NCBI GenBank assembly: GCA_038049695.1
Contig: CP142452.1
Location: 107,393,001-107,457,000 of the forward strand
Length of the DNA: 64,000 nt
DNA from: Cinnamomum chago
Lineage: Eukaryota; Streptophyta; Magnoliopsida; Laurales; Lauraceae
Direction: 5' to 3'
Position 1 is the first letter of the stretch. Every line of letters starts with the position of its first letter. The notes under the pieces were generated by a model. It saw nothing but the letters and a program-made list of their open reading frames with translations. It ran no database searches and was not told the DNA's origin. Both the position numbers and the translations under genes were made by a program. Positions 10,010 to 22,255 of this stretch are shown here, in pieces.

Positions 10010-13000
10010 TGTAAGACCCCGACCCGAGTGATCCCGATTAGTGCTAATTAAGTTGCGTGTTAGTGCTAAGCTTGATTAGTGTTTTTTTTTTGTTAAGTTG
10101 GGTTTGGAATAGTTTTGATTCTAGTTTTGGGCTGTTGAATGTTTTGGTAGCTTGTGGGGCCCTTTGGGGGTTCCCTTTTCGGCTTTGCTTTTGCTTGGTG
10201 GATTTTCCCGATTTGCTTCGTATTGTGTTTTTGGCCCGTTGCATTCATCTTGTGGATTCTTACAACTTTCATGTTGATCCCGTGTTCATTCGAGGCCCCA
10301 AAACCCGATTTTCATAGCCCGGAGGGCAAAACAGTCATTGCACACCAAATCTGTACCCAAAACTTAATATTCTCGAAACCCGCGAAACATACACTTTTTG
10401 GAAAGTATATATTTAGACGAACAATTCTTCCTTCTTCGTTGAATTCATCCGAGGGCCCGAGAGAGATGATATCAGCCCATTTAGCTTCTTAAGTTGTGGG
10501 ACCCAACCTCCCCTTTGTTAACAAAGAAGGACTCACCCTCCATTGCATTCCTTCTCCATTTTTCATTTCAAGAACAACCCTTTTGAGTCTAGGGTTTTCT
10601 TGCTCTCCTCTTCTTCTTCTTGCTTCTCCATCTCAAACACTCACCAATCTTGCACCAAACTCAAAAGGGAACTCATCATCTTCTTCCTCTCCTTGCAAGC
10701 TTCACCTTGATACTATTCTTGGAGCAATCTCCCCATATTGAGACCTTCCTTGAACTAGTTCTTCTCACTTGAAGGTCAACCAAGTGAGTGATCCCTCTCA
10801 TCTTCTAGATTTATAATCTTCTAGCCTTAGGGAAGCTACACTTGCATTATTGAAAGGTTTCCTTGTCATTTCATTGTTTGACCATGTTAGGGCTTTATTT
10901 GGGGATTTTGCATTGTAGCTTGGACCATTTTCTTGGAGGACTTGATAGAGCTTAATATCATTAATTGAAGACTTGAGGCAAGTGAATGTTTGGATGTTTT
11001 TAAGTTTCATATGATTGTTGAAGCATTTATGGATTTTATGCTTTCATTGATTGCCTTTATTGATTTTCCATGGTTGCAATAAATGATATTTATACCTCTT
11101 GATAGCCTCATTTAATGTCTTGGAAGCATGTAATTAAGTCATCTTGTTCATAGTTTTCTTTAGTTGATCATGTGTTGGAAGGAAAGGAAAAAGGGAGAAA
11201 AATCAAAGTTCCCGGAACTGCTGCACGCCCAGGTCCGATCGATCGGACGTGCAGACCGATCGATCGGACTGTCAGTAACTGTAAGGGTTTTTGGGCCGAT
11301 CGATCGGGCCCTGTGCAGAAATTTCGGCCGATCGATCGGACCCAGTTCAGTTTGAGTCCGGTGGATTTTGAGATTTTTTTTATTTTTCCTTAGTGCTAGG
11401 TGGGACCTTGGCTACCCTTTTTGGACTAATTGGACTATGGGTGAGATGTCTTGAGCCGACACTTCTCAAGGTTGGTTTGGAGACATCGAAGTTCAATCCA
11501 TTTCAATCTTGAACGGGACGGAATGACGCGATAACTTCTTTATATCCAAATATAAGTCTTTTGCCTTGGTTATCGCGAATTCTATTCCTTTCGATGACTG
11601 AATAGGTTGGTCGATGTTTCCAAATTAATGTCATGCCTAGGATGGACCGTTTCTAGTCTTGATTTTTCCTAGTATAACACCTAGTTATAACCATAAGCTC
11701 ATTTTAAGTTTTTGAAAATCGTAAGAGTGCATAAGGAGCCCGGAATGTCTTCAAACTCAAGGAGTACCAAGTCTTTTCCATAATCGACATACGGGACCCC
11801 TATTCACTCAATTAGATCTTAGAATCATTGTCTTTCCTGATTTAGTATAGTTCATTATATTGCTCTATTTCCAAGACTTGCTTTACATGAAATGTTTTTC
11901 CGAAAGCATGATAGTAGCATTGACTTGTCCAGATATGTATTGCCCGACATGAAATGACAGTGTGCCCTTGAGCACCCCCGTTTTCCCCGTTTAATTACTG
12001 TACTTGATTTACTCGTATATGTCTCGATTGGTTTTATCCTATGAGTCGGCATCACTAAGCTTGGATACCTTGTCAGTCTGATCCACTGACTTGGAAATCC
12101 CTCTCCCGTCCCGCCAGCTGCAGTTTGGATCCCGATGCCCGGTTTATTACCGTGGTCCCGTCCCGATACCCGGTTCGCTACCGTGGTCCCGTTCCCGTAT
12201 TATTATATTGTATATATGTATACGTTGTTTCTCCTCACCTTGTGTGACTGAGATCAACGTCCCGTGATACTGTTGTCACTTTAGTGACAGAGGACTTAGC
12301 TTTATGTGATTGCCACCTTGTTATTCCCGATTCCTTGGTTACCTCATATGTTTTATCTTGTTTACTTGTTTTACAGCAAATGATTTATCTGTTTTATTAG
12401 AGTTCTTGTTTAAACAGATTTATATGCCTTTCAAGGTATTTCCTCTATTATATGTTGTTGTATCCTTGCTTTCTCTTGCCAGACCGTCGTGTCTGATCCT
12501 TTGCTTTGGTACTCAGGTCCCGTTGCCGGTTTCCTTGAGGAGGAGCCAGAGGAGGCGGTTGGTGAGCCGCAACCTCTAGTCGAGTGGCGCGCTGACGATG
12601 TCATGTAGACGTCGGATTGCTGAGATGCGTAACATTTTGAGGGGAACTTTTTAACCATTCTTTGGGTTATTATTTTGTTTATATTGGCCTTTGTTGGCCT
12701 CTAATTTTGGGGATGTAACTAAATGATATTTGTTTAACTTTCACAATTTGGGAAACTTGCTTTATATATCATTGCTCATTCTGATACAGTATTTATACTT
12801 GTTGTTATTGTCTTCATGACTAATGATAGTTGGGCTATTTGATTTGCTACACGCTTCCGCACTTAAAAGAAATGTTCATTGATGGTTGTGATATCCTCAC
12901 CGCGGACACCTGTGGGAAATTAAATAAAAACGTATGTGTTGTTGGTTCACGACACACCAAATGTCCCGATCCCGGATTGGTCCTTCCTTCGGGATTCCCG

Positions 13001-13016
13001 GTCCGAGGTCGCGACA
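10010..13016 (+). mobile_element. Nested solo LTR of a different gypsy-type family
   Basis: A 3007-bp sequence starts TGTAAGACCCCGACCCGAG and ends CCGAGGTCGCGACA. It is flanked by the 5-bp duplication CTTCT (10005-10009 and 13017-13021). No second LTR, primer site or pol is present, so it is a solo LTR left by LTR-LTR recombination. The style of its ends resembles the host LTR, but the body does not align. It carries its own palindrome block at 11233-11339. Confidence 0.88.
11233..11339. repeat. Palindrome block in nested solo LTR (ATCGAT cores)
   Basis: Four copies of the perfect 12-bp palindrome CCGATCGATCGG in about 107 bp (11256, 11296 and 11328 as 12-mers; 11233-11248 extended to the 16-mer GTCCGATCGATCGGAC). 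They sit about 1.2 kb into the LTR, a position comparable to the GTCGAC block of the host LTR. Confidence 0.8.
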
Positions 13017-15019
13017 CTTCTTCTTTTCTTCTTCTTTCTTCCTCCGTTTCTTCATCAAGAGTGTGATTCAAGTGAAGTGGGGTGAAGAGAAGTTCATCAT
13101 CTTCATCATCTTCACCATCTTCTTGAGTTTTCTTAAGATTAGAGCTTCAAAGAGTGGATTTTTATCTTAAATCCAAGCTAAACAAAGATCAAAGCTTCAT
13201 ATAAGGCAAGTAGATACATATAGTTATGCTTGTTAAGAAGTTTGTAATGGTTTTGATGGAAAAGAAATGATGGATCATGTATTAGAATTCAATGATTCAT
13301 TTTAAGGGTTTGAAAACCAAGTTTTAGATTGTATTAATTGTGGCAAGATTAGATAATTGTTTAAGATTAGTGTGTTATTGTTCATTTTATACAATTTTGT
13401 ACATTAATTGTCTATTAGGTCATCAGGAAAGAGAAGTGAAAAGAAAGGGTTGAAAAACCCATGCACTGCACTGCAGAACAGAACTCACGTTCTGTTTCTG
13501 CAGTGTGGCCGGTCGACCGGCCAGCAGGGCTCGGTCGACCGGGTCAACTGAGTCAAGTCCGCAGGGCCTGACGAAATCCCTGTTCAGTATTTTTCACTTA
13601 CAACCACCGGTTAACCGGGCCTGGCCCAGGTCGACCGGCCCATTAAAAATTGTCCAGAAAATTGAAGTTGAGTCTGAAGTTCCGGGATTAAGAATTTACA
13701 ATTAATGGTTGACCAGATTATTAATAGTAAGGAAAATTTGACCAATTGCTTGGACCTTTGGATTTTACGAAAACTAAGATCGCTTATGAGTCAATTATGA
13801 CTAGTAGCAGTGTTATACCTCCATAAGGGTTAACTAAGGTTATCATAATGCATAATCATATAAGTAATGTCATCAAAAGTAATACTTGCATTGATAACCA
13901 AAGTTACACTCAATGGTTGGTTAAAGGATGGATTGAACACGAGACTGAAATTAATAGGAATTGTTAGTAAGTCTGGCACTACCTAGTGGTTTCCGAACTT
14001 ATTATGGAATTGAATTAAATACAATGAGAAATTAATGAAATGACTATTCCTACTGCAGTAGAGGAGATTGGGAGCGTCCGGAGCTCCGTGGGACACCAGT
14101 GATCTCTGATCAAGACACTGGGAGATCTCACCGCATTGGACCGAAAGGTCATAGGACTGAGGAGTTCTATCAATGCTGAAAGTAAGTAATTGAATGTAAG
14201 TAATTGAAAGAATATGAAATGAAAAGTCAGAAATTAGACCGAAAGGTCATTGACTGAAAAGTCATACACTGGACCGAAAGGTCATTGACTGAAAAGTCAT
14301 ACACGGAAAAACCATTAATAAATATGGAACCTAATGAATATATGAACATGAATTGCTTCCTTTTGGAAGAACAAAGTGGAGTGGAAACCCATGCTAGTGT
14401 AATTGCAAGTATTATTGTCATTATTAATGATATTTATTATGGATTGTTTCGCACTGTTAAACAATGAAGTGCTAGGATTTTTGAATTGTCATAAATGTAT
14501 GTATACCTTGTTGAACCGTCGTGTTCACGGTATTACTGATGATATTACAGGCCCAGTTGCCCGTGCCGGTCCCTCCGAGACTGTCCCGCCAGCGGTGGAG
14601 GCCCGTACGATACCTCCAGGAGATCTAGCCGAATGGACATGATCTGAGAAAGGATAATATAGAACCTTTTGGGAACTTTTTATAAATGTTTTAGTATATT
14701 CGTTTTGGTATTGTAGGTATGTATATGATGTTCCCTGCATTGTATTTTAAATATGCAGTGGTTAATTATAGTAGAACTGAAATGATGTAAAGTAACTTTA
14801 CTGTTCAAAGTAAAGTATTTGATTCGTTTTGATTAAATGGTTGTCAATGTATATTATGTATTTTCGCAACAGTACATTGACAGGTACGTATGCAAGATCC
14901 TTTGTAGACTTCGTTGTAACTTCGGTTAAACGGGGTTTACGGGAGTAAGTATGATTAACATCGCGACCCGGGGGTTAATCCTAATGACTCTGATCTCGGG
15001 TCCGGGTCATGACAAAATA

Positions 15020-17640
15020 TGAATTTATTTTTACCTTTTTATGAATTTATCTTACAATTTTCTCACAAATTTTAACAGAGTATTTTCTTGAGCCTCACTA
15101 TGCTTTGTGGAAGCTCCTTAACATGTTACAGCAATGGGAAGGAGTGGCCTGTAACTAGCACTGGATTTATTGACTCCCTCCACAATAAAATTAGCCCGTC
15201 TCAAAATGCAATTCCACAGGTGCTAATTTAAAGGGGTTGATTGATCAAGGCCTAAATATCAGGCCTGAAATTAAATGACCTGAGTTTGCACAAGCCGTTG
15301 CCGGCTTGGCCAAGGAACACCCTAGTAGGGTTTCATCATCCCTGTCATTTTGATTTATTTCTTCAATACTATTGTACTTAGGGGTAATTTCAAAATAGTT
15401 TCAAAGTAATTTGGATAACTCAATGGAAGGGTCTTACGATAGTTTCTTTTAATTGGGTCATTTTCTGCCAACAGGCTAGGGTGACAAAAACGTTGAGTAA
15501 TATTATTCCTAAATCACAAAAATACCTTTGATAAGAATGATGTTAACTGAAGGTGTGAAATAACTTAAGTGCTCCTTCTGTTCCTAAGAATTTTCATACT
15601 GAGTCCTAAATAATTGATGTTTTTTGTTTTTCTTGTCAGTCTCAATGCCCAACACATCCATTTTCCATCAAATAGTTCTCATTAGCATTGTCCATCATGT
15701 AACTTTAATGCCTCTTCTCTCCCTAAGGATTTTAAAATTGATGCCCAAATAACTGGAGGTTTTTTTTTTCTGCTAAGCAACTCCCTAATGGACCCAATCC
15801 AGCCAGTTACTCTCAATTGAACATTTCTCATTAACACCACTCATTGTATCATGGTCTATTCTCAACCTTGGACTAACCTCATGATTATTTTCACTTGTCG
15901 ATCTCCAAACTCTCATGAAACCCACTCTAGAAATAACTTAAAACTACCTACAATTTACCCAGCTCATAGAAACATAGAAACAAAAGAAGAAGAAAGAGAC
16001 TGGATTATATAAGAATATGGCAAGACTAACCTTCTGCCAACAGCCCTTACTAATACTCTGTATGTCCTCCCAAACAACATAGTGGTGTCCCACCAATCAC
16101 TAATGGCCACACGTGTTGACCATTGTCACTACCAAGATATGTGTCCACCAAGGCATATAACACATGGTGGGTAAATGTATACTTTATATTAAATTCATAT
16201 ACTTCATGTTGAATTCCTAAAAATTCATGATCATTTTGAGGAATAAAGTTTAGAAAAGAGTCTACAGGTTGATCCATGTTTCATAAATCTTTGTTTGTTT
16301 TAATAATTTAAGTTGGAACTAAAAGGGGCTCATTTGGGACCGCTCTAATGCATAGTTGATCCAATAACGATTCATTTTGCATCAGATTTTAGACAACTTA
16401 ATATTTTTGGGTATTTCAAAAGCACCTAAGTTGGTAAATTTTACAGTATTTTGTTGGATGTTTCAAAGATCTATGACATTTTTTTCTATCATAGTATTCT
16501 GCTGGATTGTTTAGTTTTTAATTTCCTTTGGCTAGAAAGCATTATGTAGTGGGTATTATTTTGTTACTCTGATTCTCTGACAATTTCAATACCAATGTGG
16601 TAGTGGATGGGAGCACATTTAATATAGGATTCTGGGTTCCAGTAGGTATATTGAATAACTATTCCTCCAAGCATTCTATCAAACTATTCCTTTTTCTAAT
16701 GTTTTAATTTTCTTTTTAATTCAATTTCGGATTGATGGGATAATGCTATAACAATGATTATGGTGAAATTTGCCACCATGTTCCATACTTGTGTTGTACA
16801 AGGCTAGCAGGAGTTAGGTACGGAATACGTGGGTATTTGGCATGCTTCATTTTATATTTTTTACTTCATCAAATGTGCAAATGAGAATCAATGGAAATGT
16901 TTTATTGTTATTTGTGACTTTAACTAGGGCTGTCAATGTATATTTGTGACTTTAATTGTGATTTCATTGTCTGTAGCTAACAAGTTAAAATGGGCATCTA
17001 GTTTTTGGCTATACTGTTATAAAATGTTCGATGATTGAATGTTTCTTATTTTTGTTAGTTAATACCGAAAAAATAAAGGGTTTGCTGGTTATAAAAGGAG
17101 GAGTAGCAGCATGAGGAGGATTTGAAGATTTTATTTATATAAAGAGGGTCTCCTATTAACATAAATATTAAGTGATGGTTACGAACCTATAACCGGCTCA
17201 CAACCCAAACGTTAGAGTGCTCAGTCTCTTCTTGTGCAGCAGAATTGAGACTTCTATTATGCCATTAACTTGCAAGTTGCAACTAAAGTTTCAAGTTGCA
17301 ACTAAAGCTTTGCTAGATGCGTTCTGATCTTTTGTAAGACACATTCTTATATATTAATATCTTAGTATTATTGTCCCTTTCCATATGAGGACTATTTATG
17401 AGAAGGCTTGTAGTTCTTATAATTTTAGACCAGAGTTGTATGGAGACGGTGGAGTTGATGAATTTTATTTGTATGGAGATATTGGTTGTAAAATGTAGGT
17501 TGCAAATGGAGATGTTTTTTATGGTGCTGGTGATGGTGTTTATATGAGTTGTGTTATTGTGGAATTGATTCTTCATTTGTTGACATATTGAATAAAATCG
17601 AGTACTTCTGAGTAATGTATATATTGCATTTTTATTTTAA
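15020..17640. other. CACTA interior, no recognisable gene
   Basis: About 2.6 kb of AT-rich sequence between the gypsy element and the right subterminal repeats. The open frames are short (the longest reads minus at 16050-16277) and match nothing I know. If a transposase was ever here it is no longer recognisable. Confidence 0.5.
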
Positions 17641-17689
17641 AAAAAATGGATGGTATCTCGCTTCTATGGAAACTGTGACAACTGATGAC

Positions 17690-18002
17690 TACTTGTGTCA
17701 CTTTTGGTCCGAAAACAACATATTGATCACTGCTTTTGAAAATGGAGACAACAAAGTTATCTTTCTTGTGACGCTTTTAAGTTATTTCAGTGTCACTTTT
17801 GGGTTTAAAGTGACACAAGTAACCATTTTTTTGTGTCACTTTGATAATAGAAGCTGACACAACAAATGTATTTCTTGAGACGCTTTTACAAACTTTTAGT
17901 GACGCCGACAGATAAGACGCTTGCATAGTAATCAGAAAAGCGACGCAAACCGCTTTTTAAGACACTTTAAAAGTGACTCATTAAGACATTTTTTTTGTAG
18001 TG
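17690..18002. repeat. Right subterminal repeats of the CACTA element
   Basis: Repeated short words TGTGTCACTTTTGG, GACGCTTTTA, TGTCACTTTTG and AAAGTGACAC occur in both orientations and run up to the terminal TTTTTTTTGTAGTG. Similar words occur just inside the left end (1738-1910). Such arrays are usual transposase-binding regions in CACTA elements. Confidence 0.75.
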
Positions 18003-18350
18003 ATCTCATGTTTCCACAATACAGATGATGAATTACCAAATCACATGCAATAGACTAATAGGTGAGAAACAACCCACAGTGCTAAATTCACTGTTAATGG
18101 ATGACATGAGGGAACCTTCGAACAGTAACCCATGCCATATTTATTCATTCCACCCTGGAAAATTAGTTTTCTCCTATAGGGTTAGAATCTCATTAATGGA
18201 AAGGTCTAACAATTCATACACAACTGATACAGAGAACAAAATGCATTCAAAAAGCAAAAGCACAAAATCTTCACTTCAAAAATCCATTCATATTGAAAAA
18301 ACTAAAAAAGGAGTACCAAAATTACATCCAAAAGTGGCTCTTTCACAAAG

Positions 18351-18528
18351 CTAAAATGCTGCAGCTACGGCCTGCTTCCTCGGAGTAGCTTGAATACCTG
18401 AAATTTTGAAAATAAAAAAATCCAACTGAATCAATTGCAATGAAAAAGAAGGAAAACCAAACAATACATTCATAGCGTTTATTATACCTTCTCTAAAATT
18501 AGTCTTGAATCGGCGAGGCATTTTCAAA
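18351..18528 (-). pseudogene. Unrecognised C-terminal exon pair
   Basis: On the minus strand, MPRRFKTNFREG (18488-18528) ends at a GT donor, and a second piece (18351-18397) starts after an AG acceptor, reads IQATPRKQAVAAAF and stops. The two splice in phase across an intron of about 90 bp. I do not recognise the protein. Strand and position match the neighbouring captured exons. Confidence 0.35.
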
Positions 18529-18663
18529 AAAAATCCTTTGTTTGACCACAACTTGTAACGGTGACCTTGTCAAGTACCAACTCCACAAATTTGTGCAGAC
18601 AGAATTACCAATAAAAAAAATTTTACTCCAACTTGCTCAAGAGATAGAGGAGAAGAAAGGAAC

Positions 18664-18779
18664 CAGATTAGCATTTGCTTCAGTGCCTTGCAGGATGCAT
18701 TCCCATGTAAATTCTAATCCTCTGGCACCTACCCAGAGAGGTGCCAACCTATGAAGAACAGAATCAACAAAAGCCCAAC
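18664..18779 (-). pseudogene. TMEM147-like single-exon fragment
   Basis: A 116-bp exon with AG acceptor and GT donor on the minus strand encodes GWAFVDSVLHRL and APLWVGARGLEFTWE. This matches the conserved central segment of TMEM147 (known in animals as a small ER membrane protein associated with the translocon and sterol enzymes; plants have homologues). No other exons of the gene are recognisable around it, so it is a fragment. Confidence 0.72.
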
Positions 18780-19197
18780 CTGTAAACAATAAAGAAATGA
18801 CATCATTAGGGATCAGAGGGACAAAATTCACTACCAATGCTACATTAGCTTACCATTGTCAAGTCACCAAATTTACATAGAGCAGTCACAAGTCAGAACC
18901 AATTATTTGAATGATCCTAAGCAACTAACTCCTTGCATCGTGTCTAAAACATTGGCCATTACTTTTTAACTTTCCATATTGATATCACCCGATCAAACGG
19001 TGATGATCAACTGGAATTTCTCTTTGTAAACTAAAATCAGTGCCATGATTGTGTGAACTAAAATCAGTGTTACGACAACTAACATTGGCAATGAAAATAT
19101 CCTTGGTTTTAGTTACAACGAGTAGTGGCCTGCCATACATTCCCAAAAGGCAATTAAATGTATAATTCCACATTATTAAAGCCAAGAACAAAGTTAC

Positions 19198-19391
<194 letters not shown>

Positions 19392-19639
19392 TTAAAGAAA
19401 TGAAATTGACCATTTAAAAAAATGTGAAATTGAACATCATACATGCCAACATGGTCCATAGTAAATATGGCTTGAACAACCTGTTTAAAAAAATGAACAG
19501 CTTGATGGAACATCCACACTAAACATAATCAAAACAATTTTCTCCATGGATCTATGTTATATAAAAAATTTCTATATAAAGGGCATTGTATTACCCAACC
19601 ATAGTTGGAAAACTTTAAAAGAGAAAAAGCGCAGGGAAA

Positions 19640-19745
19640 TTCTATATTACTGTTTTATTTCAGGAGACAATTACACCAATTTGGATCCTTGGAACTGCAA
19701 AACCTGGCAACTCAACCTGAGCAATAAGTTTCTCTGTTTCTGAAG
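19640..19745 (-). pseudogene. Possible further exon fragment, unrecognised
   Basis: The minus strand can be read as EKLIAQVELPGFAVPRIQIG in one frame, protein-like in composition, between the GFAT and phosphatase fragments and on their strand. I cannot name a family, and splice sites are not clear. Confidence 0.25.
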
Positions 19746-20280
19746 TATTTTAGGAGCTGTCTCATAATTCAAAAGAGACTAGGATAAAGGGATTCAGGGG
19801 TTTGAAGGGTTCCATTTTGAAGTTTGTAGTGAAATCCAAACAGCAGAAATAGTTTTTAACTATTGAGGGTTCCCCTATTAGAGAGGTTACAAGATCCAAA
19901 TGAATAAGACCGATGGTAATGATCTAAAGAAACACAATACTCTAATCCTGTTATAAGATTTGCCCACACGTCCTTTTTAGGCCTTTCAGTTCTGGTTCAT
20001 GACAATGATCCTTCTATGGGTTCACCTACACAAACCATGTTATGAATTCTCATCATGGTTTTATACCATTCCCATCAAATTGGGGTTGGTGAAAAAAGCA
20101 TACTTTTAAATTAACTCGAAATTTAAGTTATCAACTGCCAGCCTAACACAAATCCTCATTAACTACAATGTTATCTCATGTATAAACATATGTTTAAGTA
20201 TTAGACATGGTTAGGCTTTAAGTCTTGAAGTAACTGGGTAGAACAAAAGAGAAGTGCATCATCGACATCCTGGAACTTAC

Positions 20281-20402
20281 ATTTGAGAGTCCACCGGAAA
20301 ATAATCCGAACGCAAAGTCATACCGCTGATTGATCAGTCGAAACTTCAAGGTACCTTTCCCCGTCGTCACATAGTTGGAAGTAGAGTAATTTGCATATTG
20401 TA
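20281..20402 (-). pseudogene. Purple acid phosphatase (PAP27-type) exon fragment
   Basis: A 122-bp minus-strand exon (AG acceptor at 20403-20404, GT donor below 20281) reads YANYSTSNYVTTGKG, then TLKFRLINQR and FGLFSGGLSN. This is the N-terminal fibronectin-like segment of large plant purple acid phosphatases such as PAP27. The metallophosphatase domain is not in the window. It is the rightmost recognised member of the minus-strand fragment cluster. Confidence 0.78.
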
Positions 20403-20645
20403 CTGAAAATAAAGAATTGCAGAGTTTGTGTGAGTACAAATCAAATAGTATCCTTAATTATCATGATAATATTGAGGAATTCTTTTTGTGGCAATAAACT
20501 GAACTTATTGCATTATTATTACGGTGGGTGGGATTTTTAATAAAACATCATGTTGATACTATCTCAATAAATTTGAAATATCGACCACATTTGTTACAAT
20601 ACTCAGCAGGCCCTATATCATTGATAAATTTCTGTTTTGCAGCAG

Positions 20646-20646
20646 C

Positions 20647-20688
<42 letters not shown>
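20646..20688. repeat. (CT)n microsatellite
   Basis: About 20 CT units, uninterrupted. Confidence 0.9.
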
Positions 20689-20690
<2 letters not shown>

Positions 20691-20799
20691 TCCAAAAACC
20701 CATTCCCAGCACAATCAGTGGTTCTGCTTCAGCTTATCTTCATCCAGCCAACATTCTTATCAATATGTGTACTACATATTGATAAGATATGACTATTAA

Positions 20800-22255
20800 A
20801 ATATGATAGAGACATAAGATATATGACATTTCATAGTCTCAATTAAAATATGGCAGTTTTAATATAAGTGATTGATCTTAACAAAAAGATCAAAACTCTG
20901 AAGAAAGGCACATGCAAATAAGGCAAATGATGGCCTTTATTAGTGGAGATTGGGCCCCCTGTTTAGAAACATAAGGCTTAAGTTCTTTTACAAAACTTTG
21001 AGTGAAAGAGCATATTGATCATCAGTTGAGGATTCCCCACCTACTGTGGAAACATAAATGGAATAGATCATATCAATATTACTTAGATGAGAAGAAAAGA
21101 GTGGAAGAAACAGTCCGCACTGTCCCTAATCACCTTATGGATGGTGTTCAGGAACTATTATCATTACCTTATCCTTCATTGTGGGGTTTTCTTTTTCTAA
21201 TTGATATCCTTATTATACTCATCCAAATATTTATAACTTGCCTTTACAAAGTCAAGTCAATAAACCCATTAAATGCAAAAAAGCAAAAAAGAAAAACAAA
21301 ACCAACACATCAAATGCAGTGTTTTCTTTAGCATCTTTTTTTATGCCTTGGTTTGTTTGGCTACCTTGAAATACAGATGCATATGGCCTCAACATTCCGA
21401 ACATCCAAATTGTTCAAGTCCTGCCCTGTTTTCTTATCATAGGCTTGAGTTCCATTGTAGTTAGCACAAGGGAAGTGCAAGCTATAGTCAGGCCTACTGA
21501 AGCCTAAGGCAAAAACCTAATTTTATTAGCCACCCCTTTAAAAGAACTAGAAAAACAGGCTTTTTTTTAAAGCTTTTATCAAATGCTGCACCATTATTAA
21601 CTAATAGAAGCCATTCACTCATTCATCTCACTTCATACTCTAGATCATCCATGTATTATGTATAAGCTAACTCAAAATAAAAAGATAAGAGTATTACAGA
21701 ATAAGAGAAGAGGAATGAAACCACACTACCAAACCTGTACTTCATAAATTAAAATATTTTATCAAACAACCTCATCAAAACCATTTGACAATCAAACAAT
21801 CTCCCCTTCATTCATCATCTCCATCATCAATTCATCCCATTTATTTTCCATAAATCAAAACCATTTGACAATTAAATATAAAAACAATAATGAAATCATT
21901 TCAAAGCTACAGTTCCATAAAAAACACATGCATATCCATAAAAATAAATACATATTCACTTGGCTTTGGGCGAGGAAATCCAAAATGCTCAAATCCACAA
22001 CTTAGCTCAAAATGCCCAAAACCTATGAATTAGAAACAAACCCACATAAATAACTCTATAGATCACAATCTAAGATACTAAAAAACTCATCTAACACTAA
22101 TTAATGGAAAACCCCCAATTAACAAAACCTAATCAAATGGAAGAAGCTTACAAAACAATGAAGCTTGAAATTAGGGATGATGAAGATCGTGGGGCCCACT
22201 TGATTGATGGCCCACTGGAATAGTGGTGGTGATGGTGCTCGGTGGTACACTGGGC
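20800..22255. other. Non-coding, no recognised feature
   Basis: AT-rich sequence with short open frames only. I see no transposon termini or RNA genes here. Confidence 0.45.

Larger units (their letters stand above)
2711..15014 (+). mobile_element. Ty3/gypsy chromovirus-type LTR retrotransposon (Tekay-like), defective
   Basis: Two LTRs (2711-5166 and 9539-15014, the second split by a nested solo LTR) start TGTTAGGCTCC and end in GACA. A 5-bp target duplication AAATA is present at 2706-2710 and 15015-15019. The primer-binding site, gag with zinc knuckles, protease remnant, reverse transcriptase, RNase H, integrase and a chromodomain-like tail come in the order of Ty3/gypsy chromoviruses. The coding part is broken by several stops and frameshifts, yet the LTRs are very similar, so this copy probably moved using proteins supplied by others. 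It sits inside the 16-kb CACTA element. Confidence 0.93.
9539..15014 (+). repeat. 3' LTR of the gypsy element, split by a solo LTR
   Basis: The two halves (9539-10009 and 13022-15014) rebuild an LTR of about 2.46 kb matching 2711-5166. The purine-rich AAAAGTTTAGGAGAA just before 9539 is the likely plus-strand priming tract. Base changes against the 5' LTR are scattered, with a local excess in the GC-rich palindrome block (13503-13640). Confidence 0.9.
1720..18002. mobile_element. CACTA (En/Spm-type) element, 16.3 kb, hosting nested retrotransposons
   Basis: The left end reads CACTACAAAAAAAAAGG and the right end is the inverse, TTTTTTTTGTAGTG. The flanking 3-bp duplication is ATC (1717-1719 and 18003-18005), as expected for CACTA elements. 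Both ends carry subterminal repeats of the type GCGTCGCTTTT/GTGTCACTTTT in both orientations (about 1738-1910 and 17690-17990). Most of the inside (2711-15014) is a gypsy retrotransposon that inserted later. I see no recognisable transposase in the remaining approximately 4 kb, so this copy looks non-autonomous. It split a cluster of minus-strand gene fragments. Confidence 0.88.
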
